64,000 nucleotides of DNA from Vibrio algicola (GTDB taxonomy: Bacteria; Pseudomonadota; Gammaproteobacteria; Enterobacterales; Vibrionaceae), in contig NZ_CP045700.1 of assembly GCF_009601765.2 (NCBI RefSeq), positions 186,001 to 250,000 on the forward strand, read 5' to 3'. Positions 24,880-36,319 of the stretch are shown here, one piece after another. The first letter of the stretch is position 1, and every line of letters begins with the position of its first letter. Position numbers and translations under genes: made by a program. Under the pieces are notes generated by a model that did no database searches, was not told the origin of the DNA, and saw nothing but the letters and a program-made list of their open reading frames with translations.

Positions 24880-24904
24880 AGCCTCTCAGCACGAGAGGCT
24901 TTTT
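24880..24904 (+). terminator. Intrinsic terminator
   Basis: AGCCTCTC (24880-24887) and GAGAGGCT (24893-24900) form an 8-bp stem with a 5-base loop, followed by TTTT. It lies between the orphan fragment and the convergent exporter gene. Confidence 0.85.
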
Positions 24905-24933
24905 GATAAATTTCGGATGTGGATGGATCATTA

Positions 24934-26154
24934 TTACAAGCTTTTTTCTAAATCATGATTATCTTGCTTCACACGACTCCCCAACAAAACCAGCACCATA
25001 CTCACGGTGATGGCTAAATAAAAAATGCCGAGATCATTTTGGCTGCTGACATAGTTGCGGACTAAAAATCCACCACCGAAACCGGCGACACACATTTGAA
25101 TCGAGCCAGATAAAGCGGAGACTGCGCCAACGCGATTAGGGTGAGGTTCTAATAGCATCGACATTGATAACGGAAAAGTCATGCCTTGAGCAATGGTTAA
25201 AATAGTAAATGCGGTAATTAAATGTCCAACCGAAAGCGGAGTGAGTAATAGCCATAAACCGGCGATTGCCATCACGGTAAATGCTAAACATAAAATCTGG
25301 CTAGGTTGAAAATAATGATTTAAGCGATTAACAGTAACACTGCCAATTAATAACCCCGCCGATGGGATGATCATTGCTTGTCCATATTGTGAGGCGGTCA
25401 TGCCTAATTCATTTTGCAATAAAAAAGGCAATACCGACAACGACACCACCGCGCCTAAGTAGCTGATCCAATTGTAACTGGCACTGGTAAGAACTTGTTT
25501 ATTGGTGATCAGTTCACGATAAGCGAGTAATACTTTTCTGACATTAAATCGACTTTTCGCGTAAGGCAAGGTTTCCGGCAATACCATCCACCCCAGAGCA
25601 ACAATCGCGAGTAAGTAAATCAAAACCGCCATAAATACACTTTGCCAACCAAAGTGAAAGGCTACCCAGCCGCCAAATACTGGCGAAATAATCGGTAAAA
25701 TAGATGCGGTGATCGACAAATAAGACAGCGCTTTGGTGAGGTTGAAGCCATCGTAACTGTCACGCAAGACGCTACGCCCCAACACAGAGGCACTCCCAGC
25801 GCCTAAGCCTTGTAATAACCGTCCCATTAATAGCGCATCAAAACTGTTGGCGAACAACACACAAATTAATGTGCCAATTAAATACACCCCTTGTCCGATC
25901 AAAAATACCGGACGACGGCCAATCGCATCCGATAATGGCCCATAGAACAGTTGCGATAATCCAAAAGCGAGTAAGAACATCGTCACAATAGATTGAACCT
26001 GCGCTTGGGATACCGCAAGATCTTGGCTGATCAGCGGTAAAGAAGGCAAGTAAATGCTCACCCCCACCTGACCTGTGGCAATGATCATCATCGCAAGTAA
26101 GAGGGGTGTTTTTTTAAAGGCGTTAACCGCACTGGTGGTGGTTTCTGTTTTCAT
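24934..26154 (-). CDS. EmrD/Bcr-type multidrug efflux MFS transporter
   Basis: 406 residues with 12 predicted transmembrane helices. The drug:H+ antiporter (DHA1) signatures are SIYLPSLPLISQDL, the GPLSDAIGRRP loop motif between helices 2 and 3, and GRLLQGLGAGSASV. The wording is closest to EmrD-like proteins. It is divergent from a LysR gene 86 bp away that probably controls it. Substrates cannot be predicted. Confidence 0.85.
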   Translation of the reverse strand: MKTETTTSAVNAFKKTPLLLAMMIIATGQVGVSIYLPSLPLISQDLAVSQAQVQSIVTMFLLAFGLSQLFYGPLSDAIGRRPVFLIGQGVYLIGTLICVLFANSFDALLMGRLLQGLGAGSASVLGRSVLRDSYDGFNLTKALSYLSITASILPIISPVFGGWVAFHFGWQSVFMAVLIYLLAIVALGWMVLPETLPYAKSRFNVRKVLLAYRELITNKQVLTSASYNWISYLGAVVSLSVLPFLLQNELGMTASQYGQAMIIPSAGLLIGSVTVNRLNHYFQPSQILCLAFTVMAIAGLWLLLTPLSVGHLITAFTILTIAQGMTFPLSMSMLLEPHPNRVGAVSALSGSIQMCVAGFGGGFLVRNYVSSQNDLGIFYLAITVSMVLVLLGSRVKQDNHDLEKSL

Positions 26155-26240
26155 GGATTTAGTGTACTTTGAAGAATAGCAATTGATAATAGCTTCAATA
26201 GGAAAGAGATTAAGTCCTTAAAGGAAAGAGTGGGGCACGA

Positions 26241-27149
26241 ATGGATTGGATAGAATCGGTAAGAACGTATATCAAAGTAGTAGAAGAGGGCAGCTTTAAT
26301 CAGGCGGCAAGGCGATTAAATACCACCAGTTCGGCGGTGAGTAAGCGGATCCATTTTTTAGAACAACGCATTGGGGTGCAACTATTAAAGCGTACTACCC
26401 GTTCGTTGAGCCAAACCGAAGCCGGCGCGATGTTTTATCAACGCGGTAAAACTCAGTTAGAGCAATGGCAATCGCTGGTGGACGAAACTCGCTCGGTCAA
26501 CCAAACCCCCACCGGATTATTAAGAGTGGGCACCACTTTGGCGTTAGGCTCTAAATTCTTTATGCGTTATGTTGATGATTTTTTGCGCCAGTATCCACAC
26601 ATTAAAGTGCAGCTTATTACCACCATGCCTGGGCAATTACCTGAACTCAGTTTTGATATTTTTATTGGTCGAGAAATTGAAAAATTAGATACGTTGAGTT
26701 TTCGTGCGGCGCCTTTAGTGGATTATCAATCGGGCTTTTATGCCGCGCCAAGCTATCTGAAAGAGCATGGAGAACCACAGACTATTGATGATTTAGAACA
26801 TCACAATATGCTGGTGTGGGGCGAAAAAGTGACTCGAGAGGTCAGGTTAACCTCTCCTGCGAAGCGTACTCGCAAAGTGACATTAAGCGGTAATTTTTCC
26901 ACCACCAACCCCGAGGCTTTATTTCACAGCGCCAAACGTGGCATGGGGATCATTTTATCCAATCAAGTGATGTTACAAGAAGAAATTCAGCGTGGTGAGT
27001 TGATGCGTATTTTGTCCGATGTGACTTCAGAACATACGCGGGTGTATGCGTATTACCCTAAATTGGATTATGCGCACACCCGAACTCAGTTATTTGTCGA
27101 TTACTTTAAACAGCGTTTAGAAAGTGAAAAAGGGGTGGTTAAATTATAA
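26241..27149 (+). CDS. LysR-family transcriptional regulator
   Basis: 302 residues. The N-terminal winged helix (VRTYIKVVEEGSFNQAARRL, SSAVSKRIHFLEQRIGVQLL) and the effector domain (GLLRVGTTLALGSKFF, RGMGIILSNQVMLQEEI) are complete. It is transcribed divergently from the EmrD-like exporter, the usual arrangement for a LysR activator and its target. The stop codon is followed after 3 bp by the convergent yjjG. Confidence 0.9.
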   Translation: MDWIESVRTYIKVVEEGSFNQAARRLNTTSSAVSKRIHFLEQRIGVQLLKRTTRSLSQTEAGAMFYQRGKTQLEQWQSLVDETRSVNQTPTGLLRVGTTLALGSKFFMRYVDDFLRQYPHIKVQLITTMPGQLPELSFDIFIGREIEKLDTLSFRAAPLVDYQSGFYAAPSYLKEHGEPQTIDDLEHHNMLVWGEKVTREVRLTSPAKRTRKVTLSGNFSTTNPEALFHSAKRGMGIILSNQVMLQEEIQRGELMRILSDVTSEHTRVYAYYPKLDYAHTRTQLFVDYFKQRLESEKGVVKL

Positions 27150-27152
27150 TGC

Positions 27153-27827
27153 TTACGCATGCAGTATGGTTTGCAACTCAGAGAGTGACGTCACGCTGTA
27201 ATGCGGTTTGATACTCTCGACCGGCTCTGCGCCGTGATGGTTGAGCCAGCAGGTTTCAATACCAAAGTTAAGACCGCCTAAAATATCGGAATGTAAATTA
27301 TCGCCTACTATTAATACGCGTGATTTCTCAGGGTTGCCAATGCGTTTCAATGCGTGCGCAAAAATGCCCTGATCGGGTTTAGCCACACCCACTTCTTCTG
27401 AAATAATCACATGCTTTATGTATTGGTCCATGCCGGTGCGTTGTAAGCGAATGGTTTGCAGTTCGGTAAAGCCATTGGTGATTATCCCAACTTGCGCTTT
27501 ACCCACTAACGATGCCATTAATTCTTGTGCGCCGGGCAATAAGGTGCAGATGTCTGCCATTGCTTGTAAGAAGGAAGAATTAAGATCGGCAGTGGTGGTG
27601 CCCAGTTTTTGTGCCCAAGCGTTAAATCGAGTGTGCTTTAATTGTGCGGCGGTAATATCGCCATTTTGATAATCGATCCACAATGGTTTATTGACCTGTT
27701 GATAGGTTTCGAAATCTTGCGCGGTAAAATTGACACCTTTACGGGCAAACATTAATTGAATGCCTTTGAATGAGTCAAAGTGAAAAAGCGTTTCGTCGGC
27801 GTCAAATAAAATCCAATCGTACTTCAT
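27153..27827 (-). CDS. yjjG: HAD-superfamily pyrimidine 5'-nucleotidase YjjG
   Basis: 224 residues. The HAD motifs are all visible: DADETLFHF (motif I, nucleophile Asp), IITNGFTELQ (motif II), VAKPDQGIF (motif III Lys) and VGDNLHSDILGG (motif IV). YjjG dephosphorylates dUMP, UMP and non-canonical pyrimidine nucleotides, protecting DNA. Length and motif context agree with the E. coli enzyme. Confidence 0.88.
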   Translation of the reverse strand: MKYDWILFDADETLFHFDSFKGIQLMFARKGVNFTAQDFETYQQVNKPLWIDYQNGDITAAQLKHTRFNAWAQKLGTTTADLNSSFLQAMADICTLLPGAQELMASLVGKAQVGIITNGFTELQTIRLQRTGMDQYIKHVIISEEVGVAKPDQGIFAHALKRIGNPEKSRVLIVGDNLHSDILGGLNFGIETCWLNHHGAEPVESIKPHYSVTSLSELQTILHA

Positions 27828-27913
27828 GGTTATCTCGATTTTGATTAAATGTATAATATCAATCGTAGTAACTATCTGATCATCTAATTACTTTGATCGG
27901 TATAAAAGGGAGT

Positions 27914-28405
27914 TTAACGGCTTGGTGTTTCTTGATGATGATCGATATTGCCGACTTCTAATAGCGGCGCCACATTTAAATGTTCAGCATTCATCATGGA
28001 AGAGATACGTTGTACCGATGATACCAATAAGGACTGTTCCCATTCTTCTAGATTTTGGAAGCGATCAATAAAGTGATCTTGCAGTGGCAGTGGGGCTTTT
28101 TCGAGTAAAATCGCGCCTTCTTCGGTCAGATAAGCGTGTACCTTACGTTTGTCTAGCTGGCTACGTTTACGCTCGACCAAGCCACGTTTTTCGATGCGAT
28201 CGATAATGGTGGTGGCGGTGGCTTGACTCATATTGGTGTTATTAGATAACTGGCGAATCGTTACCTCACCACAATCACGAATTGAGCGCATTAAAAGCAA
28301 CTGAGGACCGGTTAATCCGAGTTCTTTATTGAGTTTTCTGGAATGTAAATCGACGGCGCGAATGATCTGGCGGATAGCCACCAAAACTTCTTCATGTTTG
28401 TTCAT
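27914..28405 (-). CDS. cosR: MarR-family regulator, CosR-like (compatible solute regulator)
   Basis: 163 residues. The winged helix covers about residues 25-105 (VTIRQLSNNTNMSQATATTI, IEKRGLVERKRSQLDKRKVH). The N-terminus MNKHEEVLVAIRQIIRAVDL matches my recollection of Vibrio CosR, a salinity-linked repressor of ectoine synthesis and betaine transporters. Its position directly downstream of proVWX on the same strand fits such a role. The identification rests on recalled similarity and context, not on a search. Confidence 0.72.
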   Translation of the reverse strand: MNKHEEVLVAIRQIIRAVDLHSRKLNKELGLTGPQLLLMRSIRDCGEVTIRQLSNNTNMSQATATTIIDRIEKRGLVERKRSQLDKRKVHAYLTEEGAILLEKAPLPLQDHFIDRFQNLEEWEQSLLVSSVQRISSMMNAEHLNVAPLLEVGNIDHHQETPSR

Positions 28406-28519
28406 CGGATGTCCTTCTATTTTAGGAGGAGGAAAGTACCTTATCTATGGTTATTCGCAAAGGAAAATGTACAAGCTTTGGTAAAAAACTTGAAGAGGGT
28501 ATTAAATTTGAGAGCGTTG

Positions 28520-28544
28520 AAAAACTGCCAGCAATTACTGGCAG
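28520..28544 (-). terminator. Terminator of the proVWX operon
   Basis: On the minus strand CTGCCAG (28544-28538) pairs with CTGGCAG (28531-28525) around TAATTG and is followed by TTTT. It lies 14 bp after the proX stop codon. Confidence 0.85.
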
Positions 28545-28558
28545 TCAATATGCTTATA

Positions 28559-29566
28559 CTATTTGGCCGCCGCTTTTGCTTGTTCAATCCAAGCATTAAA
28601 TTGCTTCTGGTGCGCTTTGATCCAACCGTTAGCATGGGCTTCGATATCAGCCGGTTTGTTTTGACCTTTTTGCATCATCAGGTTTTCGGCACTGACATCG
28701 TTAATGTTCAGCTTCATGATGGCAAACAGTTTTGCCGCTGCAGGGTTTTGTTCCGCAAAGGCTTTATTGGCAACAATGCGCATGCTGTTCATTTGGAAAC
28801 CGTAGTTTTTACCATTTGGCAATGTGGTATCGATATCACCACGATCACCTGGTAGTGATGAGTGAGGCACTTCTAACCAAACGACATCTTTTCCTGGGAC
28901 GAGCACACCACTTACCCAATATGGTGTCCATGTGTAATACAAGATCGACTCACCATTTTGATAACGCGCAATGGTATCGGCAATAATGGCGGCGTAGTTC
29001 CCTTGGTTGTTATCGATAGTGGCTTCTAAACCAAAATCTTTCATTTGGTGATTAACCACAGACTCACAACCCCAACCTGGATTACAACCGGTTAAGTCAG
29101 CTTTGCCGTTGTCGTTGGTATCAAACAATTTGGCCAGTTTTGGGTCTTTTAATTGAGCAATATTGGTGATGTTGTATTTATCAGCCGTTTTCTTATCAAT
29201 TAAGTAACCTTGCGCAGCGCCTGTAATGTATTGACCTTGACGGTAATATTTGTCGTCACCACCGGCTTGAACATATTTGTTGCTGTGTAGTGGATCCCAG
29301 TTAACCGCCAAATATGTAGCATCGCCGTTAGCAATTGAGGTGTAACCAACGTTGTAATCCACTTCTTTGGTTGGTTCAACAGTGTAGCCGAGCGCTTCCA
29401 TTGCTTTATTGACGATTAGGGTTTGGAAGGTTTCTTCAGCAACAGTGGATTGAATAGGCTGAACGGTCACGCCTTTACCCGGCAGATCGGCCGCTTGGGC
29501 TGTAAAGGCAACAGTTGAAGCTAAAATTGTGCTAGCAAGTAAGGTTTTCATCCGTGTGTTTTTCAT
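28559..29566 (-). CDS. proX: Glycine betaine/proline ABC transporter, periplasmic binding protein
   Basis: 335 residues with a signal peptide ([20 protein letters not shown]). ProX captures glycine betaine through aromatic residues; the family wording is seen in [25 protein letters not shown] (two cysteines), [16 protein letters not shown] and WLEVPHSS. The start at 29566 is followed by a second ATG at 29551, which could equally be used. It is the last gene of the proVWX operon, 58 bp after proW, ending in a clear terminator. Confidence 0.93.
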   Translation of the reverse strand: MKNTRMKTLLASTILASTVAFTAQAADLPGKGVTVQPIQSTVAEETFQTLIVNKAMEALGYTVEPTKEVDYNVGYTSIANGDATYLAVNWDPLHSNKYVQAGGDDKYYRQGQYITGAAQGYLIDKKTADKYNITNIAQLKDPKLAKLFDTNDNGKADLTGCNPGWGCESVVNHQMKDFGLEATIDNNQGNYAAIIADTIARYQNGESILYYTWTPYWVSGVLVPGKDVVWLEVPHSSLPGDRGDIDTTLPNGKNYGFQMNSMRIVANKAFAEQNPAAAKLFAIMKLNINDVSAENLMMQKGQNKPADIEAHANGWIKAHQKQFNAWIEQAKAAAK

Positions 29567-29624
29567 TATATGTCCTTGTTTATTGGTGGCTTTATTTTGT
29601 GCCTGTATTGGTGGTATTTCTGTG

Positions 29625-30725
29625 TTACGAGTTAGCCGTGTTGTTTTTCTTAATCAATTTGTATATTAAAGATGCTGGGCCTGTTTCATACCAACGAGTC
29701 TTTTTATCACGTGCCGCAACCCCTATAGTTTGGGTTAAGCGATCCAGTAAGATGGCTAGTATCACGATGCCTAAACCACCGACAGCAGCAAGACCCATAT
29801 CTAAACGACCAATACCACGTAATACCATTTGACCTAAACCGCCTACTGCAATCATTGAGGCAATCACCACCATTGAAAGCGACAGCATTAAGGTTTGGTT
29901 CACACCTGCCATAATGGTTGGAGTCGCCAGTGGTAATTGAATGCGATACAGCATCTGCTTTGGACTTGCGCCAAAAGAATGACCGGCTTCGATAAGCTCT
30001 TCTGGTACTTGTTGAATACCTAAAATCGTCAAACGGACAATCGGCGGTAGGGCGAAGATAATCGTCACCACCACGCCGGGAACGTTACCGATACCAAACA
30101 ACATTACGATCGGCACTAAGTACACGAAAGCCGGTGTGGTTTGCATTGCATCGAGGATAGGACGAATAATTTTGCCGGCGGTTTCGTTTCGCGCCAGCCA
30201 AATTCCGAGTGGTAATCCTATCAACAGACAGAAAAAGACCGAGGTGAGCACTAATGCTAACGTGACCATTGCCTCTGACCATGCGCCAGTTAAACCAATC
30301 ACGGCTAAAGAAATTAGGGTCGATATACCCATTTTTCTGCCCGCGAGTTGCCATGCGATAAGCGTTAAAATGGCAATCATTAGGATCGATGGTGTCGACA
30401 CTAAAGCGGTTTGAAATGAGGTTAAAATAAAATCAATGGGCACACGTATGGCTTGGAATACAGGGCGTCCGTGCATCACCATCCAATTTAGTGAGGTTTC
30501 AACCCAGTGATCAAATGGGATCACCGCATCTTTAAACGGGTGTGACCAATCAATACCTTGTTGGACATGTTCGGTTGGGGCGCTATTTAACCAAGAACTG
30601 GCGCTATCGGCAGAACTGGCGGTCGACCAAGGATCGGCGCTTGCTGCTGTCGTGCTACTGGTTGCCCATGGATCTGCCGCCGCCGCTTGGCTCACGGTTT
30701 CCGTTGCGATTGCTTCGGTTGTCAT
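29625..30725 (-). CDS. proW: Glycine betaine/proline ABC transporter, permease
   Basis: 366 residues. The N-terminal 75 residues are an Ala/Ser/Thr-rich, largely polar leader. After it come [20 protein letters not shown] and a permease domain with at least six helices, and the EAA loop [20 protein letters not shown] that docks on ProV. The leader is longer than needed for membrane insertion and has short repeats of DPWATSS/DPWSTAS. It starts 5 bp after proV, so translation is coupled. Confidence 0.93.
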   Translation of the reverse strand: MTTEAIATETVSQAAAADPWATSSTTAASADPWSTASSADSASSWLNSAPTEHVQQGIDWSHPFKDAVIPFDHWVETSLNWMVMHGRPVFQAIRVPIDFILTSFQTALVSTPSILMIAILTLIAWQLAGRKMGISTLISLAVIGLTGAWSEAMVTLALVLTSVFFCLLIGLPLGIWLARNETAGKIIRPILDAMQTTPAFVYLVPIVMLFGIGNVPGVVVTIIFALPPIVRLTILGIQQVPEELIEAGHSFGASPKQMLYRIQLPLATPTIMAGVNQTLMLSLSMVVIASMIAVGGLGQMVLRGIGRLDMGLAAVGGLGIVILAILLDRLTQTIGVAARDKKTRWYETGPASLIYKLIKKNNTANS

Positions 30726-30730
30726 AATAA

Positions 30731-31918
30731 TTACTCTCTATCTAATGTTTGCAGCAGACGGGTTTTAGTAATAACCCCATGATATTGACCTTTTTCATCC
30801 ACCACTGGGACGGCATAAGGTACATCGGCTACTTGGCTGATAAGCTCGCTGACAGGGGTGTCGGCATCCAAAGACAAGGTATCGCTAAGCAATGCAGAGC
30901 TTAATGTGCGGCCTTCTTTTTTGGCGAGCGTGAGAGAATCTATGGAAACTATGCCAGCATAGACATTGGCTTTGTCGGTCACAATGCCGTAATCACGGTC
31001 ATGATCCGATAAAATTTGTAGCGCAGCTGCTGGTCCATCGGTTTCGCCTTTTTTAAATACGGCTGCTGGTTTTTTACGCGCAATATCTTTGGCGCAATAG
31101 ACCGATGCTACGTTTACACCACTAAAGAATGATTCGACATAATCGTTGGCTGGATTTTGCAATATTTCATCCGGCGTACCGACTTGAACCACCACGCCAT
31201 CTTGCATAATTGCAATTCGATCACCAATGCGCATGGCTTCATCTAAATCGTGCGAGATAAAAACAATGGTGCGACGATCGTCATTTTGAAGGCGAATTAA
31301 TTCATCCTGCATTTCAGTTCTAATCAGTGGATCGAGAGCGGAGAAAGCTTCATCCATTAATAGAATATCTGGGTCGGTGGCTAATGCGCGAGCAAGGCCC
31401 ACACGTTGCTTCATCCCGCCAGATAATTCATCTGGGTAAGACTCACTTTGATTTTCAAGCCCGACTCGAGCTAAGGCTTTTTGCGCAGCTTCATTACGTT
31501 TATCCAACTCAACGCCTGATAATTCAAGGCCAAAGGCAGCGTTTTCAATGACGCTCATGTGTGGCATTAGGGCGAAGTTTTGGAAAACCATACTGATATT
31601 GTTACGGCGAACCGTACGCAATTCTTGCTCTGAAATAACCGCTATATCTTTGCCATTTAAATAAACATGGCCTCGAGTGGGTTCTATAAGGCGGTTTAAT
31701 AATCGAACTAAGGTGGATTTTCCCGAGCCAGATAGCCCCATAATAACGAAAATTTCACCTTCATTAATTGAAAGGGAAACATCTTTAACCCCAACCGTTA
31801 AACCGGTTTGGTCAAAAATTTGGTCTTTATCCAGACCTTGTTCTAATAATTTAAATGCCTCATCAGGGGATTCTCCGAATACCTTGTAGAGATTTTTCAC
31901 TTCTAATTTGGTTGTCAT
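30731..31918 (-). CDS. proV: Glycine betaine/proline ABC transporter, ATPase
   Basis: 395 residues. The ATPase has Walker A ([17 protein letters not shown]), the signature [15 protein letters not shown], Walker B ([14 protein letters not shown]) and switch His (FISHDLDEA). A tandem CBS domain pair occupies about residues 275-395 and in this family senses ionic strength or c-di-AMP. It is the first gene of proVWX. The 235-bp region upstream should hold the osmotic promoter. Confidence 0.94.
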   Translation of the reverse strand: MTTKLEVKNLYKVFGESPDEAFKLLEQGLDKDQIFDQTGLTVGVKDVSLSINEGEIFVIMGLSGSGKSTLVRLLNRLIEPTRGHVYLNGKDIAVISEQELRTVRRNNISMVFQNFALMPHMSVIENAAFGLELSGVELDKRNEAAQKALARVGLENQSESYPDELSGGMKQRVGLARALATDPDILLMDEAFSALDPLIRTEMQDELIRLQNDDRRTIVFISHDLDEAMRIGDRIAIMQDGVVVQVGTPDEILQNPANDYVESFFSGVNVASVYCAKDIARKKPAAVFKKGETDGPAAALQILSDHDRDYGIVTDKANVYAGIVSIDSLTLAKKEGRTLSSALLSDTLSLDADTPVSELISQVADVPYAVPVVDEKGQYHGVITKTRLLQTLDRE

Positions 31919-32153
31919 TTTTTATTGCATCCTTGACTAATTTTCACAAAACCGGAACGTCATGGCTTTGTTAATTGTTTAGTACCCTAACGAATTTTAG
32001 GGGTAATTGCAAAAATACAGGATAAATTAGGTGGTTAACTATCGAATACAATTCATTTGCCGTGTGAATGTAACTTTTAACAATTGACTTAAGTATCAAT
32101 ATTATATGTTCAATATAGGCAGGATTTTATGATCATTTTGTAGATGAAATAAA
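31919..32153. promoter_or_regulatory. proVWX upstream region with two inverted repeats
   Basis: No gene. TACCCTAA (31983-31990) faces TTAGGGGTA (31997-32005), an imperfect palindrome about 75 bp before proV. ATTGA-N8-TCAAT occurs at 32083-32100. Either could be an operator, for example for the CosR-like protein, but this is inference. The rest is AT-rich. Confidence 0.4.
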
Positions 32154-32182
32154 AAACGCACATCAATCAATGATGTGCGTTT
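32154..32182. terminator. Terminator between chitinase and proV
   Basis: AAACGCACATCA (32154-32165) and TGATGTGCGTTT (32171-32182) form a perfect 12-bp stem with a 5-base loop. A-rich sequence on the left gives a T-run for the minus-strand chitinase transcript. Confidence 0.85.
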
Positions 32183-32238
32183 AATTTAGCATTAGTGGTT
32201 ATTTATTGTTCATTAATAACCGACTAAATAGAGACAGA

Positions 32239-35200
32239 TTATAAATTACAAACTTTTGTCCAATCTGCATTGTTACCCGGCTCTGAAGATGTCCACCAAT
32301 TCGCTTGGTAAACCACACCATCATTGATAACTTTATCGCCTTGATTTGCGTGGCTTGGATTTCCTGCCCAGTCCTTTTGAGGGAAGTCTGGGTAAGTCAC
32401 TAAACCGGCATTATCACAAGTGCCATTATCGCCGCCGCCATTGTCGTCACCACCACCATTGTCGGCATCGGTAATGTCGGCTACAGGGTAGTTTGGATGT
32501 TCAAACTTAAAGCCATAATCCACACCGTTAATGTTGACGGTGTAGTTAGCTGGGCCTGAAATTGGTAGGTAGTACACCATATCCAATTCATATGCTTCGC
32601 CAGCAGGTAAGGCTTTCCAGGCGGGTAGAGTAAAGGCAACACGATGCATCACGCCGTCTAAACCACCAATATTATCGGCGCGAGTATGACCTGAGCTAAT
32701 CACGGCTAAGCCACCACCGGATTGATCTTTGGCGTTATCTGGCGCTGAAGTTGGAATATCGAATTGGAATTCGGTTCCTCCAGGAATATCTTGACCTGTG
32801 TTGTTGGTAAAGGTGATTTTTGGATTGATTGGGTAGTTTTGGTCGCCTACTTTAAAGCCGCCAACACTGACTGCAATATCGACCACTTCTTCAGGCATGG
32901 CTGATGTTGCAACTTTATTACCGTAAGGCGCTGCGGATTTAAACTCTTCGTAGATAGTCTTAGTCAGAGTGTTACCCATGTGGTATTCACCGTTACCAGA
33001 ATTACACGCTTGTTCAGTTTCATCGACTGTGGTGCGTTTTCCGTTGGCATCAAGTACATAACAGCTGTAATCGCCGGCTAATTCCCAGAACATCACTCCA
33101 CCAATACCTTGGTCGATAACGTAATCGGCTTTAGTAATAATGGATTGCTTATCCTCAGTAGATAAGAAGACTTTTTTCTCTTCATTCCATAACCAAGGTG
33201 CAACGGCAACACTGTCATAGTAACGAGTGTAAGAGCCAGTTAATGCATCATCAGGATTGGTGTCAGGGTGCAAACCATACGCATCGGCGTAAGAGCCCCA
33301 AATACCTTTCTCCAAGTTTTTAGCATGCCACATAGGGTTAGAGCCGGCGCCCATTTCGTTGCCTTTTGGATCGGTATCATGCCACATGTTATCGATGCCA
33401 GTTGCGCCGTGACCACAGTTGTTTTTCTCGCCTTCACCAGTACCTGCATCACACTGAGTTTGATCTGGAAGTGCTGCGCGGCCCCATAAACCATGGTCTC
33501 CGCCGGTCACGCCTTGCCAACCACGAGTGTAATATGGCACACCAATGTTAATTCGACCGGCTGGCATAGAGCCGCGGAAGAAGTGGTAAGCCCAATCGGT
33601 ATTCAAGTAACCCATACCACCATAAGCAGCGGTGCCATAAACATTCCACTGTGCAAGCTCAGAATCTTTACCCGTATCGTACAATGCCGCATTATGACCG
33701 ACGTGGTCATTCCATGCGCCATGCAAGTCGTAAGACATAATGTTAACGTAATCAAGGTACTTAGTAACATCGAAGGTTTCCATGCCACGCAGTAAGTAGC
33801 CTGAAGATGGTGCGGCAATCGTTAACATGTAGTATTGATTGTCGGCAGCAGAGGCTTTATCTATCTTCTCACGTAGCACTTTCATCAGTTCTTGGTAAGA
33901 AGCCCAAAGATGCTCACGGCGAGGTTCCATAATATCTTTATCAAGAGGGTTACCCGCACCTGCCATTGAGGTTGGGTATTCGTAATCGATATCGATACCA
34001 TCGAATTTATATTTACGGATAAGTTCGACCGCAGATTGGGCAAATTTTTCGATTGCAGCGTGGTTAATAGAACCATCTGCATTGGTGGTCATGGTGTAGA
34101 AACCGCCATCATCGATGCGAGAACCATCGTCAGCAAAGTGACCGCCGGTTTCAGCCCAACCACCAATTGAGATCAGGGTTTTGACATCGTAACGTTTTTT
34201 GTAGGTGGCTAATGCGCCGAAGTGACCTTTAAAGCCTAACTCAGGATCAACATCCACACCTGGCCAAGTTTTATTGACCGCGGCATTGTTAGGATCGTTT
34301 ACATCACCAATGTTGACATTACCGTCAGAGCCAATGCTTACGAACGCATAGTTAATGTGAGACAGTTGCTCCCAAGGGATATCTTTAACCAAATAAGCAG
34401 CTTGCGGATCATCGCCAGAACGCCAACTAGTAAAGTAACCAATAACACGGCGAGGGTGATCTGCACCCATGATCTCACGACCATCTGCGTCATAAGCATC
34501 ACAATAAGGAACATCAACACCTTCAGTTTGATACAAACCGTCTGGATGACAGGTTGAAGTGGTTGGTACATCGCTTAATACTTTTAAAGAGGCAGTTGAA
34601 GAGTTTGTGGTCACGCCTTCGTTATCGGTCGCTTTGGCAAATATCGCCAATGTTCCTGCTTTAGTGGTGGTGTAATCAAGAGTGTAAGGAGCAGAAGCAA
34701 CGCTACCCACTAAAGATCCAGCAACATAGAAATCAACTTTATCAACTGTGCCATCGCTGTCTGCTGCATCGGCGGTTAATGTGACGACTGCGCCAATATC
34801 AACACTGTTTGCTGAAAGGGCAACAGATACGCTTGGAGCTTGATTGTCATCAGTTGGGGAGGCTTTAACATCAACCGTGACACTACTCTGAGTACTTTTC
34901 TCGCCTTCGTTATCATAAGCAATCGAACTAAAAGTATGCGAACCAGAAACCGCGGTCCAACTGGCACTATATGGCGCCTTGGTTGTTTGCGCGACGACTG
35001 CGCCATCAACTAAGAACTCAACACGCGCGACGCTGCCATCACTATCACTCGCAGTTGCCGTTAATGCGACAGTATCGCCTTCAGTGACATCGGCACTTGC
35101 TACTGGCGACGTGAGCTCAGCCGTAGGGGCAATATTGACCACCACATCACCAAAACAAGTATCGGTAAATGCCCAAGCGCCCCATTCGCCAGCATCTTTC

Positions 35201-35409
35201 GGGCTATTGCCTTGAGTCCAATATTTAGCGCTATACGCACTACCATCTTGTTGCACTTTTGCACCGCCATTGTAAACCGCACCAGAATCCCATTCTTGTA
35301 ATGACCCACAATCGACCGCAGCGTAACTGCTGAATGCCATTAAACAACTCGCGGTTAATGCGCTGAGCTTAAAGGCACTCTTGCCAAATTTATTACGACT
35401 TCTTTCCAT
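32239..35409 (-). CDS. chiA: Secreted multidomain chitinase, GH18
   Basis: 1056 residues. Signal peptide to about residue 30 (LMAFSSYA). An N-terminal CBM5/12 chitin-binding module ([20 protein letters not shown]) is followed by two Ig-like linker domains ([40 protein letters not shown]). The GH18 barrel has the catalytic [10 protein letters not shown] near residue 470 and MFWELAGD at its end. A chitinase-C-type beta domain ([18 protein letters not shown]) and a second CBM5/12 ([14 protein letters not shown]) close the protein. It hydrolyses chitin outside the cell. Calling it chiA follows Vibrio usage; the exact orthologue was not tested. Confidence 0.92.
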   Translation of the reverse strand: MERSRNKFGKSAFKLSALTASCLMAFSSYAAVDCGSLQEWDSGAVYNGGAKVQQDGSAYSAKYWTQGNSPKDAGEWGAWAFTDTCFGDVVVNIAPTAELTSPVASADVTEGDTVALTATASDSDGSVARVEFLVDGAVVAQTTKAPYSASWTAVSGSHTFSSIAYDNEGEKSTQSSVTVDVKASPTDDNQAPSVSVALSANSVDIGAVVTLTADAADSDGTVDKVDFYVAGSLVGSVASAPYTLDYTTTKAGTLAIFAKATDNEGVTTNSSTASLKVLSDVPTTSTCHPDGLYQTEGVDVPYCDAYDADGREIMGADHPRRVIGYFTSWRSGDDPQAAYLVKDIPWEQLSHINYAFVSIGSDGNVNIGDVNDPNNAAVNKTWPGVDVDPELGFKGHFGALATYKKRYDVKTLISIGGWAETGGHFADDGSRIDDGGFYTMTTNADGSINHAAIEKFAQSAVELIRKYKFDGIDIDYEYPTSMAGAGNPLDKDIMEPRREHLWASYQELMKVLREKIDKASAADNQYYMLTIAAPSSGYLLRGMETFDVTKYLDYVNIMSYDLHGAWNDHVGHNAALYDTGKDSELAQWNVYGTAAYGGMGYLNTDWAYHFFRGSMPAGRINIGVPYYTRGWQGVTGGDHGLWGRAALPDQTQCDAGTGEGEKNNCGHGATGIDNMWHDTDPKGNEMGAGSNPMWHAKNLEKGIWGSYADAYGLHPDTNPDDALTGSYTRYYDSVAVAPWLWNEEKKVFLSTEDKQSIITKADYVIDQGIGGVMFWELAGDYSCYVLDANGKRTTVDETEQACNSGNGEYHMGNTLTKTIYEEFKSAAPYGNKVATSAMPEEVVDIAVSVGGFKVGDQNYPINPKITFTNNTGQDIPGGTEFQFDIPTSAPDNAKDQSGGGLAVISSGHTRADNIGGLDGVMHRVAFTLPAWKALPAGEAYELDMVYYLPISGPANYTVNINGVDYGFKFEHPNYPVADITDADNGGGDDNGGGDNGTCDNAGLVTYPDFPQKDWAGNPSHANQGDKVINDGVVYQANWWTSSEPGNNADWTKVCNL

Positions 35410-36319
35410 GATTTATTATCCTTAACTAGTTGTAACAAAGAGTAAAATTATAAAAAGTAATCAATGTATATTTAAGATTAAACTTAATTTCCCTCACCAA
35501 ACAACTTTAGAATAATTGATACAATACACACTGAAAATTTAGTAGAACTCAGTTCTGACTCGTAAAATATTTATGTAACGTGCAACAACTGACAGGAGTT
35601 TGCATGTGCAACCGATCTTTTACTTATCTTGACATTTTGCTAACAAAAGGTGGGGGTTGATCTATTTATTTAGGCGGTAATTGCCTTGGCTGGAGTAAAG
35701 AAATAGCGCCACTGTAATACAATTTGGCTTGAATGATTGAATCATGTATTGCTAGTTTATTGAGCGGTTGGCTTTGTGTTGAACTGTTTGCTCAAAAGGT
35801 AAGCATTTTTGCTGTTTCTGTCACCAACGTGTAACCAACTGTCGATAACTTCGTGATATGTGGCAAGTTACAATTTGTAATGATCTTTTTTGTTGTGAGT
35901 GAGAAATGTATAGAGTCATGATTTTTGTCGTTCATTGATGAGTTTAATTGGAAAATTAATGTGATGTAGATCAACATCTTGATTGTGGGGCACAGAGATA
36001 AACAGTCGTTAATATTCGACCTAAGCACGCTAAGTTGCTGACGAGTAACCGCGGGATGATAAAGCTGAGAAACTTGAACTTATGTCACAAATCTATACCC
36101 TCCGTCGGCTGAACTTAATTACCGATGATTTTATGCCACAATCGATACCCAAATAAGACAGGTAGCGTGAGGCGTCATTGAAAAATGCGGTATTGAAGTT
36201 AACGCAACCTGATTGAAATGGATGACAACGGGTATAAATACATCTCTGTGATTGCTGTTTATTCATTGTTTGCCATAAAGAGTGGTAATGAAAAGCAGAC
36301 AGAGAAAACTGGAGTCAGA
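35410..36319. other. Long divergent promoter region, chitinase / BCCT transporter
   Basis: About 900 bp without a convincing gene. A 78-residue minus-strand ORF at 35792-36028 has random composition. An in-frame upstream extension of the BCCT gene (36218) lacks a ribosome site. It must carry the chitinase and BCCT promoters. A CRP/FNR-like site at 35960-35975 is the only motif I can name. Confidence 0.4.
35960..35975 (+). promoter_or_regulatory. CRP- or FNR-like binding site
   Basis: TGTGATGTAGATCAAC has the CRP left half TGTGA with a degenerate right half (TCAAC for TCACA). It also reads as an FNR site with one perfect half (GTGAT-GTAG-ATCAA). It lies about 350 bp before the BCCT start, far for a core promoter site of that gene. 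Confidence 0.4.

Noticed and set aside
35792..36028. 78-residue minus-strand ORF in the chitinase/BCCT spacer
   Set aside because: Random amino-acid composition, no ribosome site, no recognisable motif.
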